In this document: positions 1-6,712 of the stretch, piece after piece
Numbering within the stretch: position 1 is the stretch's first letter
Layout of the letters: each line of letters begins with the position of its first letter
Assembly (NCBI GenBank): GCA_964487555.1
Contig: CAZART010000117.1
Span: forward strand, 1 to 15,571
Reading direction: 5' to 3'
Length of the DNA: 15,571 bases
From: CAZART01 sp964487555
GTDB taxonomy: Bacteria; Bacteroidota; Rhodothermia; Rhodothermales; VXPQ01
The notes under the pieces: generated by a model
Database searches by the model: none
Told to the model about the DNA's origin: nothing
What the model saw: only the letters and a program-made list of their open reading frames with translations
Translations under genes and position numbers: made by a program

Positions 1-179
1 TAGCCCGGCGGCAACTTGCCTGGCGAAGGCTTTTTCGAAGGCGGAGCGGAACCTCCGCCGTCACCGTACCCCGGAGGAAGCTTACCGCCGGAAGGAGCGG
101 AACCCCCGCCATCTCCATACCCGGGCGGAAGCTTCGCGCCCGACGGCGCCGACCGGTCGTCGCCGTATCCTGGCGGAAG
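1..179 (-). repeat. Coding tandem repeat, LPPGYGD motif, in the reductase tail
   Basis: The end of the reductase frame encodes LPPGYGD at residues 757, 773 and 790, and a fourth copy begins at 812 and is cut by the window edge. The copies are separated by Ser/Ala/Pro/Gly/Lys linkers such as GGGSAPSGGK, giving spacings of 16, 17 and 22 residues. At DNA level this is an imperfect 48-66 bp repeat. The segment is predicted to be disordered and is not part of any catalytic fold. How many copies follow outside the window is unknown. Confidence 0.85.
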
Positions 180-2447
180 CGTGCCCGATGGCTTCGACGA
201 AGCCGCCTGCTTCGCCTTCTCCTCGCGGTCGTTCATCTTCAGGTCGCAGGCGTGCGCCGCCTCGATGAAGAGTTGCGCTTCTTCGATTAGCGTATGCGCC
301 GACTCTTTCGTCGGCGAAACCGCCGGGTTCTCGTGCCGGTCAAGCAGATAGCGGGCAAATTTGCCCTTCGCGTATCGGTCGTAGAATAGCTTCGTATCGT
401 AGAAACGGGTCTTAAACTCATGCACGATGTCATCCGGATCCTCGCTCACGTCCAGGTACTGCGTCCGCACGAGCCCGCGCGCAGCAAGGAGCATCGAGCT
501 GTACGCGAGCTGATCTGCGCGTGCAAAATCACCCTCCTCAAGCGCCACCTGCGCCTCGAAGTTCTCGGATTCGGCCTTCGACACCTCCATCGAGAACAGC
601 GAGACGACCTCGCCGGCACACTCGCCAACCCCGAGGTCATCCAGCGTGAACAGCCTCGGATCGCCCCAATCAGTGAAAAATTCGGGGTTCTTCTCGTAGA
701 CCGGATTGTCCATGAATGGCCTGAGCAGCTCGCGCGCCTCGCGTTTCCCCAGTCGCTCGACCCAATCCTTGAACTTCTCGCCCCGTTCGCGCTCTTCGAC
801 ATAGCGGTTCGTCACGGCGTCGAGTACGTCCGGGATCGATTTGGAAGGCACGCTGGCAATCGCCATGCCGTAGCTGCCGCCGTTGTTCTCCCACTCGCCG
901 CCGAGCACGACCTGGAAGAAGGGCACTTTGTAGTTGCCCACCTTCCGGCTGTTGCCGTAGAAGCCGATGTCGGCCACGTGATGTTGACCGCACGAATTAA
1001 AGCAACCACTGATCTTAATCTTCAGATCCTTTATCGCATCCGGCAGGGTCGCATTCTTGACCTTGAGCCGCGTCAGCAGCTCGCCCGCCAGGCCGCGTGA
1101 GGAGGCGATGCCCAGCTTGCACGTGTCGGTGCCGGGGCAGGCGGTGAGGTCGACGATCGTACCGGCTCCCGGATCGGCGAGCCCCTGCGCCCTCAAATCG
1201 GCATAAAGATCGGGCAGATCTCCCTCGGTGACCCATCGCAGGACCAGATTCTGCTCTACGGTCGTGCGAACGTAGTCGCCTACGTATTTCCGCGCGATGT
1301 CGCCGAGGGCGATCGTCTGGCGCGCCGTCAAATCGCCGAGCGGCAGGTTGATCGTGGCAACGACGTAGCCGGGCTGGCGCTGCGCGTAAACATTCGTCGC
1401 GTACCAGGAATCGAATCCTTCTGGACGATCCTGGCCGTTCAGCAGGATCGGCGCTTTCAGCGGCGATTCGTCGTAGCGCTCCAGCTCGTCTAGATACGCG
1501 GTCCACCGGTCGTCGTGCGGCAGCTTTTCCCGCTCCTCGTACACGAGCCGGCGGAACTCCTCGATACCGAGCTTGCCGACGAGAAATTTCAGCCGGGCCC
1601 GATTGCGGTTGTTCTTCTCGCCAAGCCGTGCGAAGACGCGCCCGATGGCCTGCGAGATCGGGAGGATCTCTTCCTCGCTCACGAAATCGCTCAACAGCTT
1701 CGCCTGGTGCGGCACGGCACCAAGCCCTCCCCCGACCCAGTACGCAAATCCGCGGCGACCATCCACGACTTTTGCGACGAGCCCCATGTCGTGCATGCTC
1801 GCCAGGCCGCATGCCTGCCCTTCGCACCCCGAAAAGGCGATCTTAATCTTGCGGCCGAAATCCTGCGTGTCGTCGTGGCCCAACAGAAAGTACGCGAGAG
1901 CGCGCGAATACGGCGTAACGTCGAACGGCTCGGTACGGCAGACGCCGGCGAGCTGGCAGCACGTCACATTCCGCACCGTATTGCCGCACGCCTCACGCGT
2001 CGTGATGCCCACTGAGGCGAGCCGCCGCATCAAATCCGGCGTATCCTCGATGTGCACGTAATGTAGCTGGATGTCCTGGCGCGTCGTGATGTGCAGGATG
2101 CCGTCCGAATAGTCATCGGCGACCTGCGCCAGCATGTCCATCTGGTCGGGGGTCAGCCCGCCGAAGGGGATCTTGATGCGCATCATGCCCGGCGCATCCC
2201 ACTTTGTGTCGGGACCCTTAAAGAGTTCCTGTGGATAATCCAGAGTCTGCGTCTCGACGCCGTCGTGGCGCTGTCCGTTGTCGTAGCGCTGGCCGTAGAT
2301 GCCGCGGCGCAGCCGCGTCTCAGCGAACACGCGCTCGTCCAGCTTACCCTGGCGCATCAGCTCCATCTGGCCTTCGAATACGTCGATCTCGTGGAACAGG
2401 TCTTCAGAGCTCGACGCTTGAAGCGCATCTTTCCAGGTCACAGGCAT
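1..2447 (-). CDS. Nitrite/sulfite reductase (siroheme, 4Fe-4S), probably assimilatory sulfite reductase; 3' end cut by window edge
   Basis: Reads as 815 codons from ATG at 2447 to the left edge with no stop, so the C-terminus is missing. The protein has the two-fold ferredoxin-like/siroheme layout of the nitrite/sulfite reductase hemoprotein family, which carries out six-electron reduction of sulfite to sulfide or nitrite to ammonia. The cluster/siroheme ligands are visible as TACPGTDTCKLG (C437, C443) and GCFNSCG (C482, C486). The N-terminal half has the conserved ITTRQDIQLHYV (residues 120-131) and REACGNTVRNVTC (151-163). Residues about 630-735 form an extra helical, HEPN-like region, and from 757 on there are LPPGYGD repeats. 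Family membership alone does not separate sulfite from nitrite. The cysteine-rich leader frame and terminator just upstream favour sulfite reduction for cysteine synthesis, and this is inference. There is no clear Shine-Dalgarno before the ATG, as is common in Bacteroidota. Confidence 0.93.
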   Translation of the reverse strand, partial: MPVTWKDALQASSSEDLFHEIDVFEGQMELMRQGKLDERVFAETRLRRGIYGQRYDNGQRHDGVETQTLDYPQELFKGPDTKWDAPGMMRIKIPFGGLTPDQMDMLAQVADDYSDGILHITTRQDIQLHYVHIEDTPDLMRRLASVGITTREACGNTVRNVTCCQLAGVCRTEPFDVTPYSRALAYFLLGHDDTQDFGRKIKIAFSGCEGQACGLASMHDMGLVAKVVDGRRGFAYWVGGGLGAVPHQAKLLSDFVSEEEILPISQAIGRVFARLGEKNNRNRARLKFLVGKLGIEEFRRLVYEEREKLPHDDRWTAYLDELERYDESPLKAPILLNGQDRPEGFDSWYATNVYAQRQPGYVVATINLPLGDLTARQTIALGDIARKYVGDYVRTTVEQNLVLRWVTEGDLPDLYADLRAQGLADPGAGTIVDLTACPGTDTCKLGIASSRGLAGELLTRLKVKNATLPDAIKDLKIKISGCFNSCGQHHVADIGFYGNSRKVGNYKVPFFQVVLGGEWENNGGSYGMAIASVPSKSIPDVLDAVTNRYVEERERGEKFKDWVERLGKREARELLRPFMDNPVYEKNPEFFTDWGDPRLFTLDDLGVGECAGEVVSLFSMEVSKAESENFEAQVALEEGDFARADQLAYSSMLLAARGLVRTQYLDVSEDPDDIVHEFKTRFYDTKLFYDRYAKGKFARYLLDRHENPAVSPTKESAHTLIEEAQLFIEAAHACDLKMNDREEKAKQAASSKPSGTLPPGYGDDRSAPSGAKLPPGYGDGGGSAPSGGKLPPGYGDGGGSAPPSKKPSPGKLPPG
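243..560 (-). other. HEPN-like helical C-terminal domain of the reductase
   Basis: Residues about 630-735 of the reductase lie beyond the normal end of the siroheme/4Fe-4S fold. They read as four or five helices: an acidic-aromatic helix (EEGDFARADQLAYSSMLLAA), then VHEFKTRFYD, KFARYLLDRHENP and SAHTLIEEAQLFIEAAHA. The pattern of a first helix rich in small residues with a Tyr, a middle helix with a His and aromatic residues, and a final helix ending in an A-x-x-F-I-x-A pattern resembles HEPN domains. The assignment is by eye. The canonical HEPN RNase motif R-x4-6-H is not evident, so a structural or regulatory role is more likely than nuclease activity. Confidence 0.45.
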
Positions 2448-2506
2448 GTTGATGTCGTTCGGATGAAGATGAAAAGGAGGATGGTCGTATGTGGCCGATC
2501 GAGGCC

Positions 2507-2543
2507 AAAAAAATAAGCCCGCTCACCGGATGATGAGCGGGCT
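2507..2543 (-). terminator. Rho-independent terminator between the Cys leader and the reductase (probable attenuator)
   Basis: On the minus strand a perfect 10-bp stem (AGCCCGCTCA with TGAGCGGGCT, 2534-2543 and 2516-2525) with an 8-base loop is followed by TTATTTTTTT. It ends about 60 bases before the reductase ATG. No long gene lies immediately upstream, only the cysteine-rich leader frame at 2583-2711. Its position in the 5' leader of the reductase is that of an attenuator rather than a gene-end terminator. Confidence 0.88.
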
Positions 2544-2559
2544 CTTGAAGTCTTGAAGT

Positions 2560-2579
2560 CTAGTCTATCAGCGGACTAG
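2560..2579 (-). promoter_or_regulatory. Stem-loop between leader stop and terminator
   Basis: CTAGTC pairs with GACTAG (6 bp, 8-base loop) in the leader transcript, just after the leader stop codon and before the terminator. A tandem duplication, GACTTCAA followed by GACTTCAAG, fills the space between this stem and the terminator. It may be part of the alternative folding of the attenuator. Its role is inferred from position only. Confidence 0.45.
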
Positions 2580-2582
2580 GCG

Positions 2583-2711
2583 TCAGCCATCGGCACTCAC
2601 CTCAGGTGATTGGCGCGGAATGCGCGCACAGGCGCACATACAGACGCAGCAGCACATACAGAGGCGCGGCTCCGAATCCAGGCTGGAAAGTGGCTGAAAA
2701 GCGAGATACAT
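2583..2711 (-). CDS. Cysteine-rich leader peptide (42 aa), probable attenuation leader
   Basis: A 42-codon frame runs from ATG at 2711 to TGA at 2583-2585. Codons 18-28 read CMCCCVCMCAC, which is seven Cys and two Met in eleven codons (TGT and TGC mixed). The frame ends about 40 bases before a strong terminator that precedes a siroheme sulfite/nitrite reductase. Leader peptides loaded with the codon of the pathway's end product, followed by a terminator, are the established signature of ribosome-mediated transcription attenuation (trp, his and leu leaders). Here the codon is Cys and the pathway gene is sulfite reduction. The start is uncertain: there is no Shine-Dalgarno, and translation could begin at the internal ATG at 2657 (codon 19). 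Alternatively it could be a small metal-binding Cys protein, but placement and downstream structures favour a leader. Confidence 0.7.
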   Translation of the reverse strand: MYLAFQPLSSLDSEPRLCMCCCVCMCACARIPRQSPEVSADG

Positions 2712-2740
2712 CGTCGTTCGACGGTGAGTACGTTCGTTCG

Positions 2741-2772
2741 CTAAATTACTGATTCCTATAAGCGTACGAAAA
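2741..2772 (-). promoter_or_regulatory. Candidate Bacteroidota-type promoter for the Cys leader and reductase
   Basis: On the minus strand TTTT (2769-2772), 20 bases, then TAATTTAG (2741-2748) resembles the Bacteroidota primary-sigma pattern of TTTG at -33 and TAnnTTTG at -7. It would start transcription about 25 bases before the leader ATG. A sigma-70-like TTGATA, 18 bases, TACGCT lies slightly upstream as an alternative. The call is by eye. Confidence 0.35.
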
Positions 2773-3013
2773 GGATCAGGTAGTTATCAAGGCCGACGTT
2801 TTCGTGGTAGCGCTTTCAAGCGAGGTAAAATGGACGCATAAGGTGCATTTCAGCTGGTCTTCTCCGAATCTTTGCACGTGCGGATCCATCTCGAAGCGGA
2901 CCGGAGGGAGGAATGGTGCCGTCGCATCCTTCCGATCAGACCCGTTCGCCGAAACCGCGAAAGCTGCTCCGAACCCGATCAAATCGGCGGGACCCATCCA
3001 AAGTTCCGGACGC
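2773..3013. other. Non-coding stretch between slipin stop and leader promoter
   Basis: Together with the promoter region this makes about 300 bases between the slipin stop and the leader ATG with no convincing gene. A 73-codon minus-strand frame (2776-2997) exists, but its composition is not protein-like and it has no recognisable motif. A 5-bp inverted repeat near 2978-2992 lacks a T-run, so I see no clear terminator for the nfeD-slipin pair. Confidence 0.5.
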
Positions 3014-3790
3014 TCACGTACCGGTTCCCTCGTCTTCTGAGGGCTTCTTGATGAAGCTGCTGATCAGCTCGAGAGGCATGGGAAATACGATGGTCGAGTT
3101 CTGTTCCGAGCCGACCTCCGTGAGCGTCTGAAGGAAACGCATCTGCATCGCCATAGGGTGGTCTTCGATCATCCGCGCCGCATCGCGGAGGCGTTCGGCC
3201 GCGCCGAATTCACCTTCTGCGTGGATGATTTTCGCGCGTCTCTCACGCTCGCTCTCCGCCTGCTTCGCCATGACTCGCTGCATGTGCTCAGGCAGGTCGA
3301 CGTGCTTTACCTCGACCAGGCGCACCTTGATGCCCCATGGATCGGTCTGCTGATCGATGACGCTCTGAAGCCGCTTGTTGACTTTCTCACGCTCGGCCAG
3401 GAGCTCGTCGAGTTCCACCTGCCCGATGATGCTCCGCAGCGTGGTCTGCGAGAGCTGGAACGTAGCATAGCGGTAGTCCTCCACTTCGAGAATCGACTTC
3501 ATCGGATCGATCACTCGGAAATAGACGACGGCGTTCACCTTGACCGATACATTGTCCCGGGTGATGACGTCCTGCGCCGGCACGTCCTGTACGATGATGC
3601 GCAGGCTAACACGCTCGAGGGAATCGATGGGCCAGAATACCATAATGAATCCCGGTCCTTTGGTCCCTTCGAGCACTCTCCCGAGCCGGAAGACGACGCC
3701 ACGCTCATATTCGAAGAGTATCCGAATGCAGCTAACAAGGTAAAGGACGACGACGGCGATGGCGATACCGGTCACGCTGAAAGCATCCAT
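3014..3790 (-). CDS. Slipin / stomatin-like SPFH-domain membrane protein
   Basis: A 258-aa protein with one N-terminal transmembrane segment (residues about 5-24), then the SPFH/band-7 domain (about 25-195). It has the family features YERGVVFRLGRV, GPGFIMVFWPID, DVPAQDVITRDNVSVKVNAVVYFRV and the helical LLAEREKVNKRLQSVID. A charged coiled-coil-like helix follows (AKQAESERERRAKIIHAEGE) and then a short C-terminal tail. Length and layout match prokaryotic slipins. Slipins form oligomeric membrane scaffolds and are very commonly encoded next to NfeD, whose protease domain in archaeal homologues cleaves the slipin C-terminal region. Here nfeD lies 51 bases upstream on the same strand, so the two are probably co-transcribed. 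The start at 3790 is supported by GAGGT about 6 bases upstream. Confidence 0.95.
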   Translation of the reverse strand: MDAFSVTGIAIAVVVLYLVSCIRILFEYERGVVFRLGRVLEGTKGPGFIMVFWPIDSLERVSLRIIVQDVPAQDVITRDNVSVKVNAVVYFRVIDPMKSILEVEDYRYATFQLSQTTLRSIIGQVELDELLAEREKVNKRLQSVIDQQTDPWGIKVRLVEVKHVDLPEHMQRVMAKQAESERERRAKIIHAEGEFGAAERLRDAARMIEDHPMAMQMRFLQTLTEVGSEQNSTIVFPMPLELISSFIKKPSEDEGTGT

Positions 3791-3841
3791 GAGTCTACCT
3801 CGTTTGGTGAGTAGTTGCGGTGAGAAATACCGGCCGAGGCA

Positions 3842-5326
3842 TTACGTTTCCGCACGGTGCGAATCGGCGGGCCGCGACGAGACGCCGGACGGTTCCACCG
3901 TCAGCAACAAACCCGAGCGGTCTATGATGCGAACGGCGTCTCCCTTCGACACCGGCTCCGACGAGCCTGCCGTCCACAGCTCGCCCTGCAGCCACACCAT
4001 TCCGCTATACTCTCCGTCGTTCTCCACGAAGGAATCCGCAGCCGCGGCAGTGGCGCCGATGAACTGCTCGGAGCCGGTCTGCAGCGGAACACGATGTGCA
4101 CGCACGACCTGTCCCATCAGAAAAAAAGCGATTACGCCGGACGCGACCGCGATCGGTATGACGACTGATTTGGAAACCTCGACGACGCCCAAGGGAGAGT
4201 CCACGAGCATAAGTCCGCCGAGGATGAGGCAGACGACACCGCCGATTGTGAGCAGACCAAAGCTCGGGACGAATGCTTCGGCGACGAAGAAGCCGAGGCC
4301 TACGGCAATCAGTGCAAGGCCTATGATATTGATGGGGAGCACCGCCATGCCGAAAAACCCTAGAAGCAGGCAGATGGCGCCCACCGTGCCGGGGACGCCC
4401 CATCCGCCCGAGTAGAACTCGAACACGATCGCATAAAAGCCGAGCAACAGCAGGATGAAGGCCACGTTCGGATCCGAGATCGCTCCTAGCAGACGCTCGC
4501 CCCACCACGGCTCCAACGTTTCGACAACCGCATTTTCCGTTTGAAGCGTGACGGTTCGATGCTCAAGGTCAACATTTCTTCCATCGATCCGGCTTAGAAG
4601 CGCCTTCCTATCCGGTGCGGTCAAGTCGACGACGTTGAGCGCGACGGCTTCCTCGGCGACGATCGATTCGCTGCGGGTAATGGCGGCTTCAGCCCACTCC
4701 GCGCTGCGGCCCCGGGTTTCGGCGATCGAACGCGCCCACGCCCGCGTGTCGTTCATCACTTTCTCGTCCATGACACCGCCGGTTGTATCGGGCGCGCCGC
4801 CCCCGATACTTACCGGATGTGCCGCGCCGATGTGCGTGCCCGGCGCCATGGCGGCGACGTGAGCGGCCATAGTGATGAACACACCCGCGGAAGCGGCCCG
4901 GCTTCCCGCCGGTGCCACGTAGACGATAATCGGCACTCGGCTGCCGAAGAAGGACTTCACGATGTGGCGCGTTGATTGGAGGAGGCCACCGGGGGTATCC
5001 AGCTCAACGAGGAGGGCGGCGGCGTCGCGTTCCGTCGCTTCGCCAAGGGCCCGGTCGAGGAACCGCGCCATCATCGGCGTTACGGCCTGGTCGTCGAGGT
5101 GCACGCGCAGGACAAACGGCCGTCCTGCCGACGATTGACGCCCATCGACCGATTCGGATGCCGTATCTCTCTCCGAGGCCGCCGCATCGTAGGCGGCGAT
5201 CGAGTCGTCCGCCGAAGAGACAGCGTCGTCCGTGGAGACGGAATCCTGCGCACGTGTGTCCTGAGAGAACCCCACTGCGCACAGGATGAGCGTCCAGGCG
5301 AGAATCAGGGCCGGCGAGATCGGCAT
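3842..5326 (-). CDS. nfeD: NfeD long form: membrane-bound ClpP-class serine protease
   Basis: A 494-aa protein. A signal peptide (residues 1-26) is followed by a low-complexity Ser/Asp/Ala linker (27-68) and then a ClpP/crotonase-like protease domain (about 70-270). The candidate nucleophile is Ser146 in AASAG and the candidate base is Lys189 in DEKVMND, matching the Ser-Lys dyad of long NfeD proteases. Residues about 285-408 form four or five hydrophobic transmembrane segments. Residues about 420-480 are the NfeD OB-fold (GMVWLQGELWTA, VSKGDAVRIIDRSGLLLTV). The pairing with slipin just downstream is the classical nfeD-slipin operon. The proposed role is membrane-protein quality control, inferred from the family. 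The ATG at 5326 gives a normal signal peptide, and there is no good Shine-Dalgarno. Confidence 0.95.
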   Translation of the reverse strand: MPISPALILAWTLILCAVGFSQDTRAQDSVSTDDAVSSADDSIAAYDAAASERDTASESVDGRQSSAGRPFVLRVHLDDQAVTPMMARFLDRALGEATERDAAALLVELDTPGGLLQSTRHIVKSFFGSRVPIIVYVAPAGSRAASAGVFITMAAHVAAMAPGTHIGAAHPVSIGGGAPDTTGGVMDEKVMNDTRAWARSIAETRGRSAEWAEAAITRSESIVAEEAVALNVVDLTAPDRKALLSRIDGRNVDLEHRTVTLQTENAVVETLEPWWGERLLGAISDPNVAFILLLLGFYAIVFEFYSGGWGVPGTVGAICLLLGFFGMAVLPINIIGLALIAVGLGFFVAEAFVPSFGLLTIGGVVCLILGGLMLVDSPLGVVEVSKSVVIPIAVASGVIAFFLMGQVVRAHRVPLQTGSEQFIGATAAAADSFVENDGEYSGMVWLQGELWTAGSSEPVSKGDAVRIIDRSGLLLTVEPSGVSSRPADSHRAET

Positions 5327-5360
5327 AGGAGGATGGCCACGTGGAGTGTCGCTATATTCT

Positions 5361-5389
5361 CATATAACCAATCTCGCGCAAACCTCCAA
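5361..5389 (-). promoter_or_regulatory. Candidate promoter for nfeD-slipin
   Basis: On the minus strand TTGGAG (5384-5389), 17 bases, TATATG (5361-5366) lies about 35 bases before the nfeD ATG in an AT-rich patch of an otherwise GC-rich gap. The match to a sigma-70-like promoter is only partial. Confidence 0.3.
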
Positions 5390-5513
5390 TCTTAAAAGGA
5401 CGTTCTCGGCGCGACCCCCATCGGAAATGGCCGTCAGGCGAGGGTTCCGGCGTGCCGATCCCCAATCGGAAGCGCTCACGCTTTCGCGCCGGCCGAAGCA
5501 GATCTCACGCGGT

Positions 5514-5549
5514 AAAAAAAAGAAACCTCCCCGCTTTCCGGCGGGGGGG
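5514..5549 (-). terminator. Rho-independent terminator downstream of flagellin
   Basis: On the minus strand a 9-bp GC stem (5541-5549 with 5526-5534, one G-U pair) with a 6-base loop is followed by TTTCTTTTTTTT. It lies 170 bases after the flagellin stop and separates that transcript from nfeD. Confidence 0.88.
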
Positions 5550-5551
5550 CT

Positions 5552-5719
5552 TCTCCCTGTGCGCTCTTTACTGCCTTCCGCAGATGCGGCTATTTGGATC
5601 TGCCAGAACCGAAGCCGCTCTGCGGCCTTGCGCTTCCTGTTCAGCGGCGGTCGCCCGCACGTTTGCCGATCAGATGCGCACCCGGTCCGGGCCCTCTTTC
5701 GAGGTAGCTCTGGTCTGAC
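5552..5719 (-). ncRNA. Hairpin-rich 3' region of the flagellin transcript; possible small RNA
   Basis: Between the flagellin stop and the terminator there is no gene, but several perfect short inverted repeats follow one another on the minus strand: CCTCGAAAGAGG (5693-5704, GAAA tetraloop), CCCGGACCGGG (5681-5691), GCCGCAGAGCGGC (5614-5626) and CCGCATCTGCGG (5578-5589). With the terminator stem this makes five hairpins in under 200 bases. It could be a structured 3' UTR or a small RNA released from it. No known RNA family is recognised. Confidence 0.35.
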
Positions 5720-6559
5720 TTATCCGAATAACTGCAGTACTGATTGGGGCGCCGTGTTCGATTGGGCGAGCGTGGCGGTACCCGTCTGCTGGAGAATCTG
5801 AAGCTTTACGATTTCAAGCTGTTCCTTAGCGAAGTCGGCGTCTGCGATCCGGCTTCGCGCGGCTTCGTAGTTGTTCATAGACGTCGTCAGATTTTCCTGT
5901 TTGAACGTCAGACGCTTCTGGTTGTCTCCAATCGAGCTTAGCCGGTTCGCTATCGCTTCGATGGCTACATCGATGTTCGAGAGCGTAGCGCCCGCACTCG
6001 CGGTGCTCGTCACGATCAGATCGGTCGTGGTCACGGAAAGCGTTCCCGTACCGACCGACGAGATCGAGACGTCGAAGGTGTCACCGTTCTCGGCGTTCAC
6101 CTGGAAGGTAAAGTCCGTGGCGCCCGTAGCGCTGAAGAGGCTCGTGCCGTTGAAGGTCGTATCTCCGATGATGTCCTCGATCTCCTCCGAGAGGGCGTTG
6201 AGCTCGTTCTTGATCGCCGCGCGCTCCGACGTTCCCATTGTGGCATTGGCCGCCTGCACGGTCTTCTCCTTCATCGTCTGAAGGATTTCCATGATCGTGT
6301 TCAGCGTGCCTTCGGCCACGGTTAGCATGGACTTGGCATCCGCTATATTATCGAGGGCCTTGGCCTGGCCGCGGACGCGAGCTTCGAGCTTCTTGGCGAT
6401 CGTATAGCCGGCCGAATCATCTTCGGCGCGATTGATGCGTTGTCCGGTCGCCAGCCGAAGCTGGTGTAGTCCGAGGTTCGAGTTTGTCGTCTGCAGGTGG
6501 CGCAAGGCGTCCATCGCCTGCAGGTTCGAATTGATGCGTGTCAGGTCTCCGAATGACAT
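5720..6559 (-). CDS. fliC: Flagellin (short form)
   Basis: A 279-aa filament protein. The conserved N-terminal D0/D1 region covers about residues 1-140, with LATGQRINRAEDDSAGYTIA (37-56) and ILQTMKEKTVQAAN (92-105). The C-terminal D1/D0 region is about 200-279, with ARSRIADADFAKEQL (234-248) and the ending QILQQTGTATLAQSN...VLQLFG. The surface-exposed D2/D3 part is reduced to about 60 Thr/Ser-rich residues, so this is a compact flagellin, smaller than the roughly 490 residues of enteric FliC. It is exported by the flagellar type III system and assembles into the filament. It stands alone here, and no other flagellar gene is in the window. A sigma-28-like promoter lies about 57 bases upstream and a strong terminator follows. 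Confidence 0.96.
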   Translation of the reverse strand: MSFGDLTRINSNLQAMDALRHLQTTNSNLGLHQLRLATGQRINRAEDDSAGYTIAKKLEARVRGQAKALDNIADAKSMLTVAEGTLNTIMEILQTMKEKTVQAANATMGTSERAAIKNELNALSEEIEDIIGDTTFNGTSLFSATGATDFTFQVNAENGDTFDVSISSVGTGTLSVTTTDLIVTSTASAGATLSNIDVAIEAIANRLSSIGDNQKRLTFKQENLTTSMNNYEAARSRIADADFAKEQLEIVKLQILQQTGTATLAQSNTAPQSVLQLFG

Positions 6560-6615
6560 GGTTCCGGGTGTGTTTGATTAACGGTTCTGGCATCGACCTT
6601 AGTGGTCTGCTGCAT

Positions 6616-6643
6616 GTATCGGAGACCTAAGCGGGGACTTAAG
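6616..6643 (-). promoter_or_regulatory. Sigma-28 (FliA)-like promoter of flagellin
   Basis: On the minus strand TTAAG (6639-6643) and TCCGATAC (6616-6623) are separated by about 14-15 bases. This resembles the flagellar sigma-28 consensus TAAA, 15 bases, GCCGATAA. It lies about 57 bases before the flagellin ATG. An AT-rich tract (6652-6670) just upstream could act as an UP-like element. Confidence 0.55.
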
Positions 6644-6712
6644 TAAGCGCCTAATTTTTTTCTTAATTAAGCAGACGGCCCGTTCTCTTATACATCTATA
6701 TCATCTTCCCTC

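Noticed and set aside
2493..2506. GGCC-GATCGA-GGCC inverted repeat just after the terminator's T-run
   Set aside because: Only 4 bp of stem with a self-complementary loop; too weak to call, although it might add to the leader structure.
420..2516. Several plus-strand frames opposite the reductase (420-1100, 1515-2015, 1573-2061, 2091-2516)
   Set aside because: They are antisense shadows of a well-supported siroheme reductase in GC-rich DNA and have no domain of their own.
2507..2711. Possible SAM or other sulfur-related riboswitch before the reductase
   Set aside because: I could not find riboswitch consensus elements; the Cys-codon frame plus terminator explains the region better.
2776..2997. 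73-codon minus-strand frame between the slipin gene and the Cys leader
   Set aside because: No recognisable domain, no ribosome-binding site, and composition not protein-like; one CxxC pair alone is not enough.
3158..4862. Plus-strand frames opposite slipin and nfeD (3158-3814, 3759-4415, 4548-4862)
   Set aside because: Antisense shadows; the minus-strand proteins have clear families.
5286..5801. 171-codon plus-strand frame across the nfeD promoter region, the terminator and the flagellin end
   Set aside because: Overlaps a terminator and two genes antisense, and the product has no recognisable feature.
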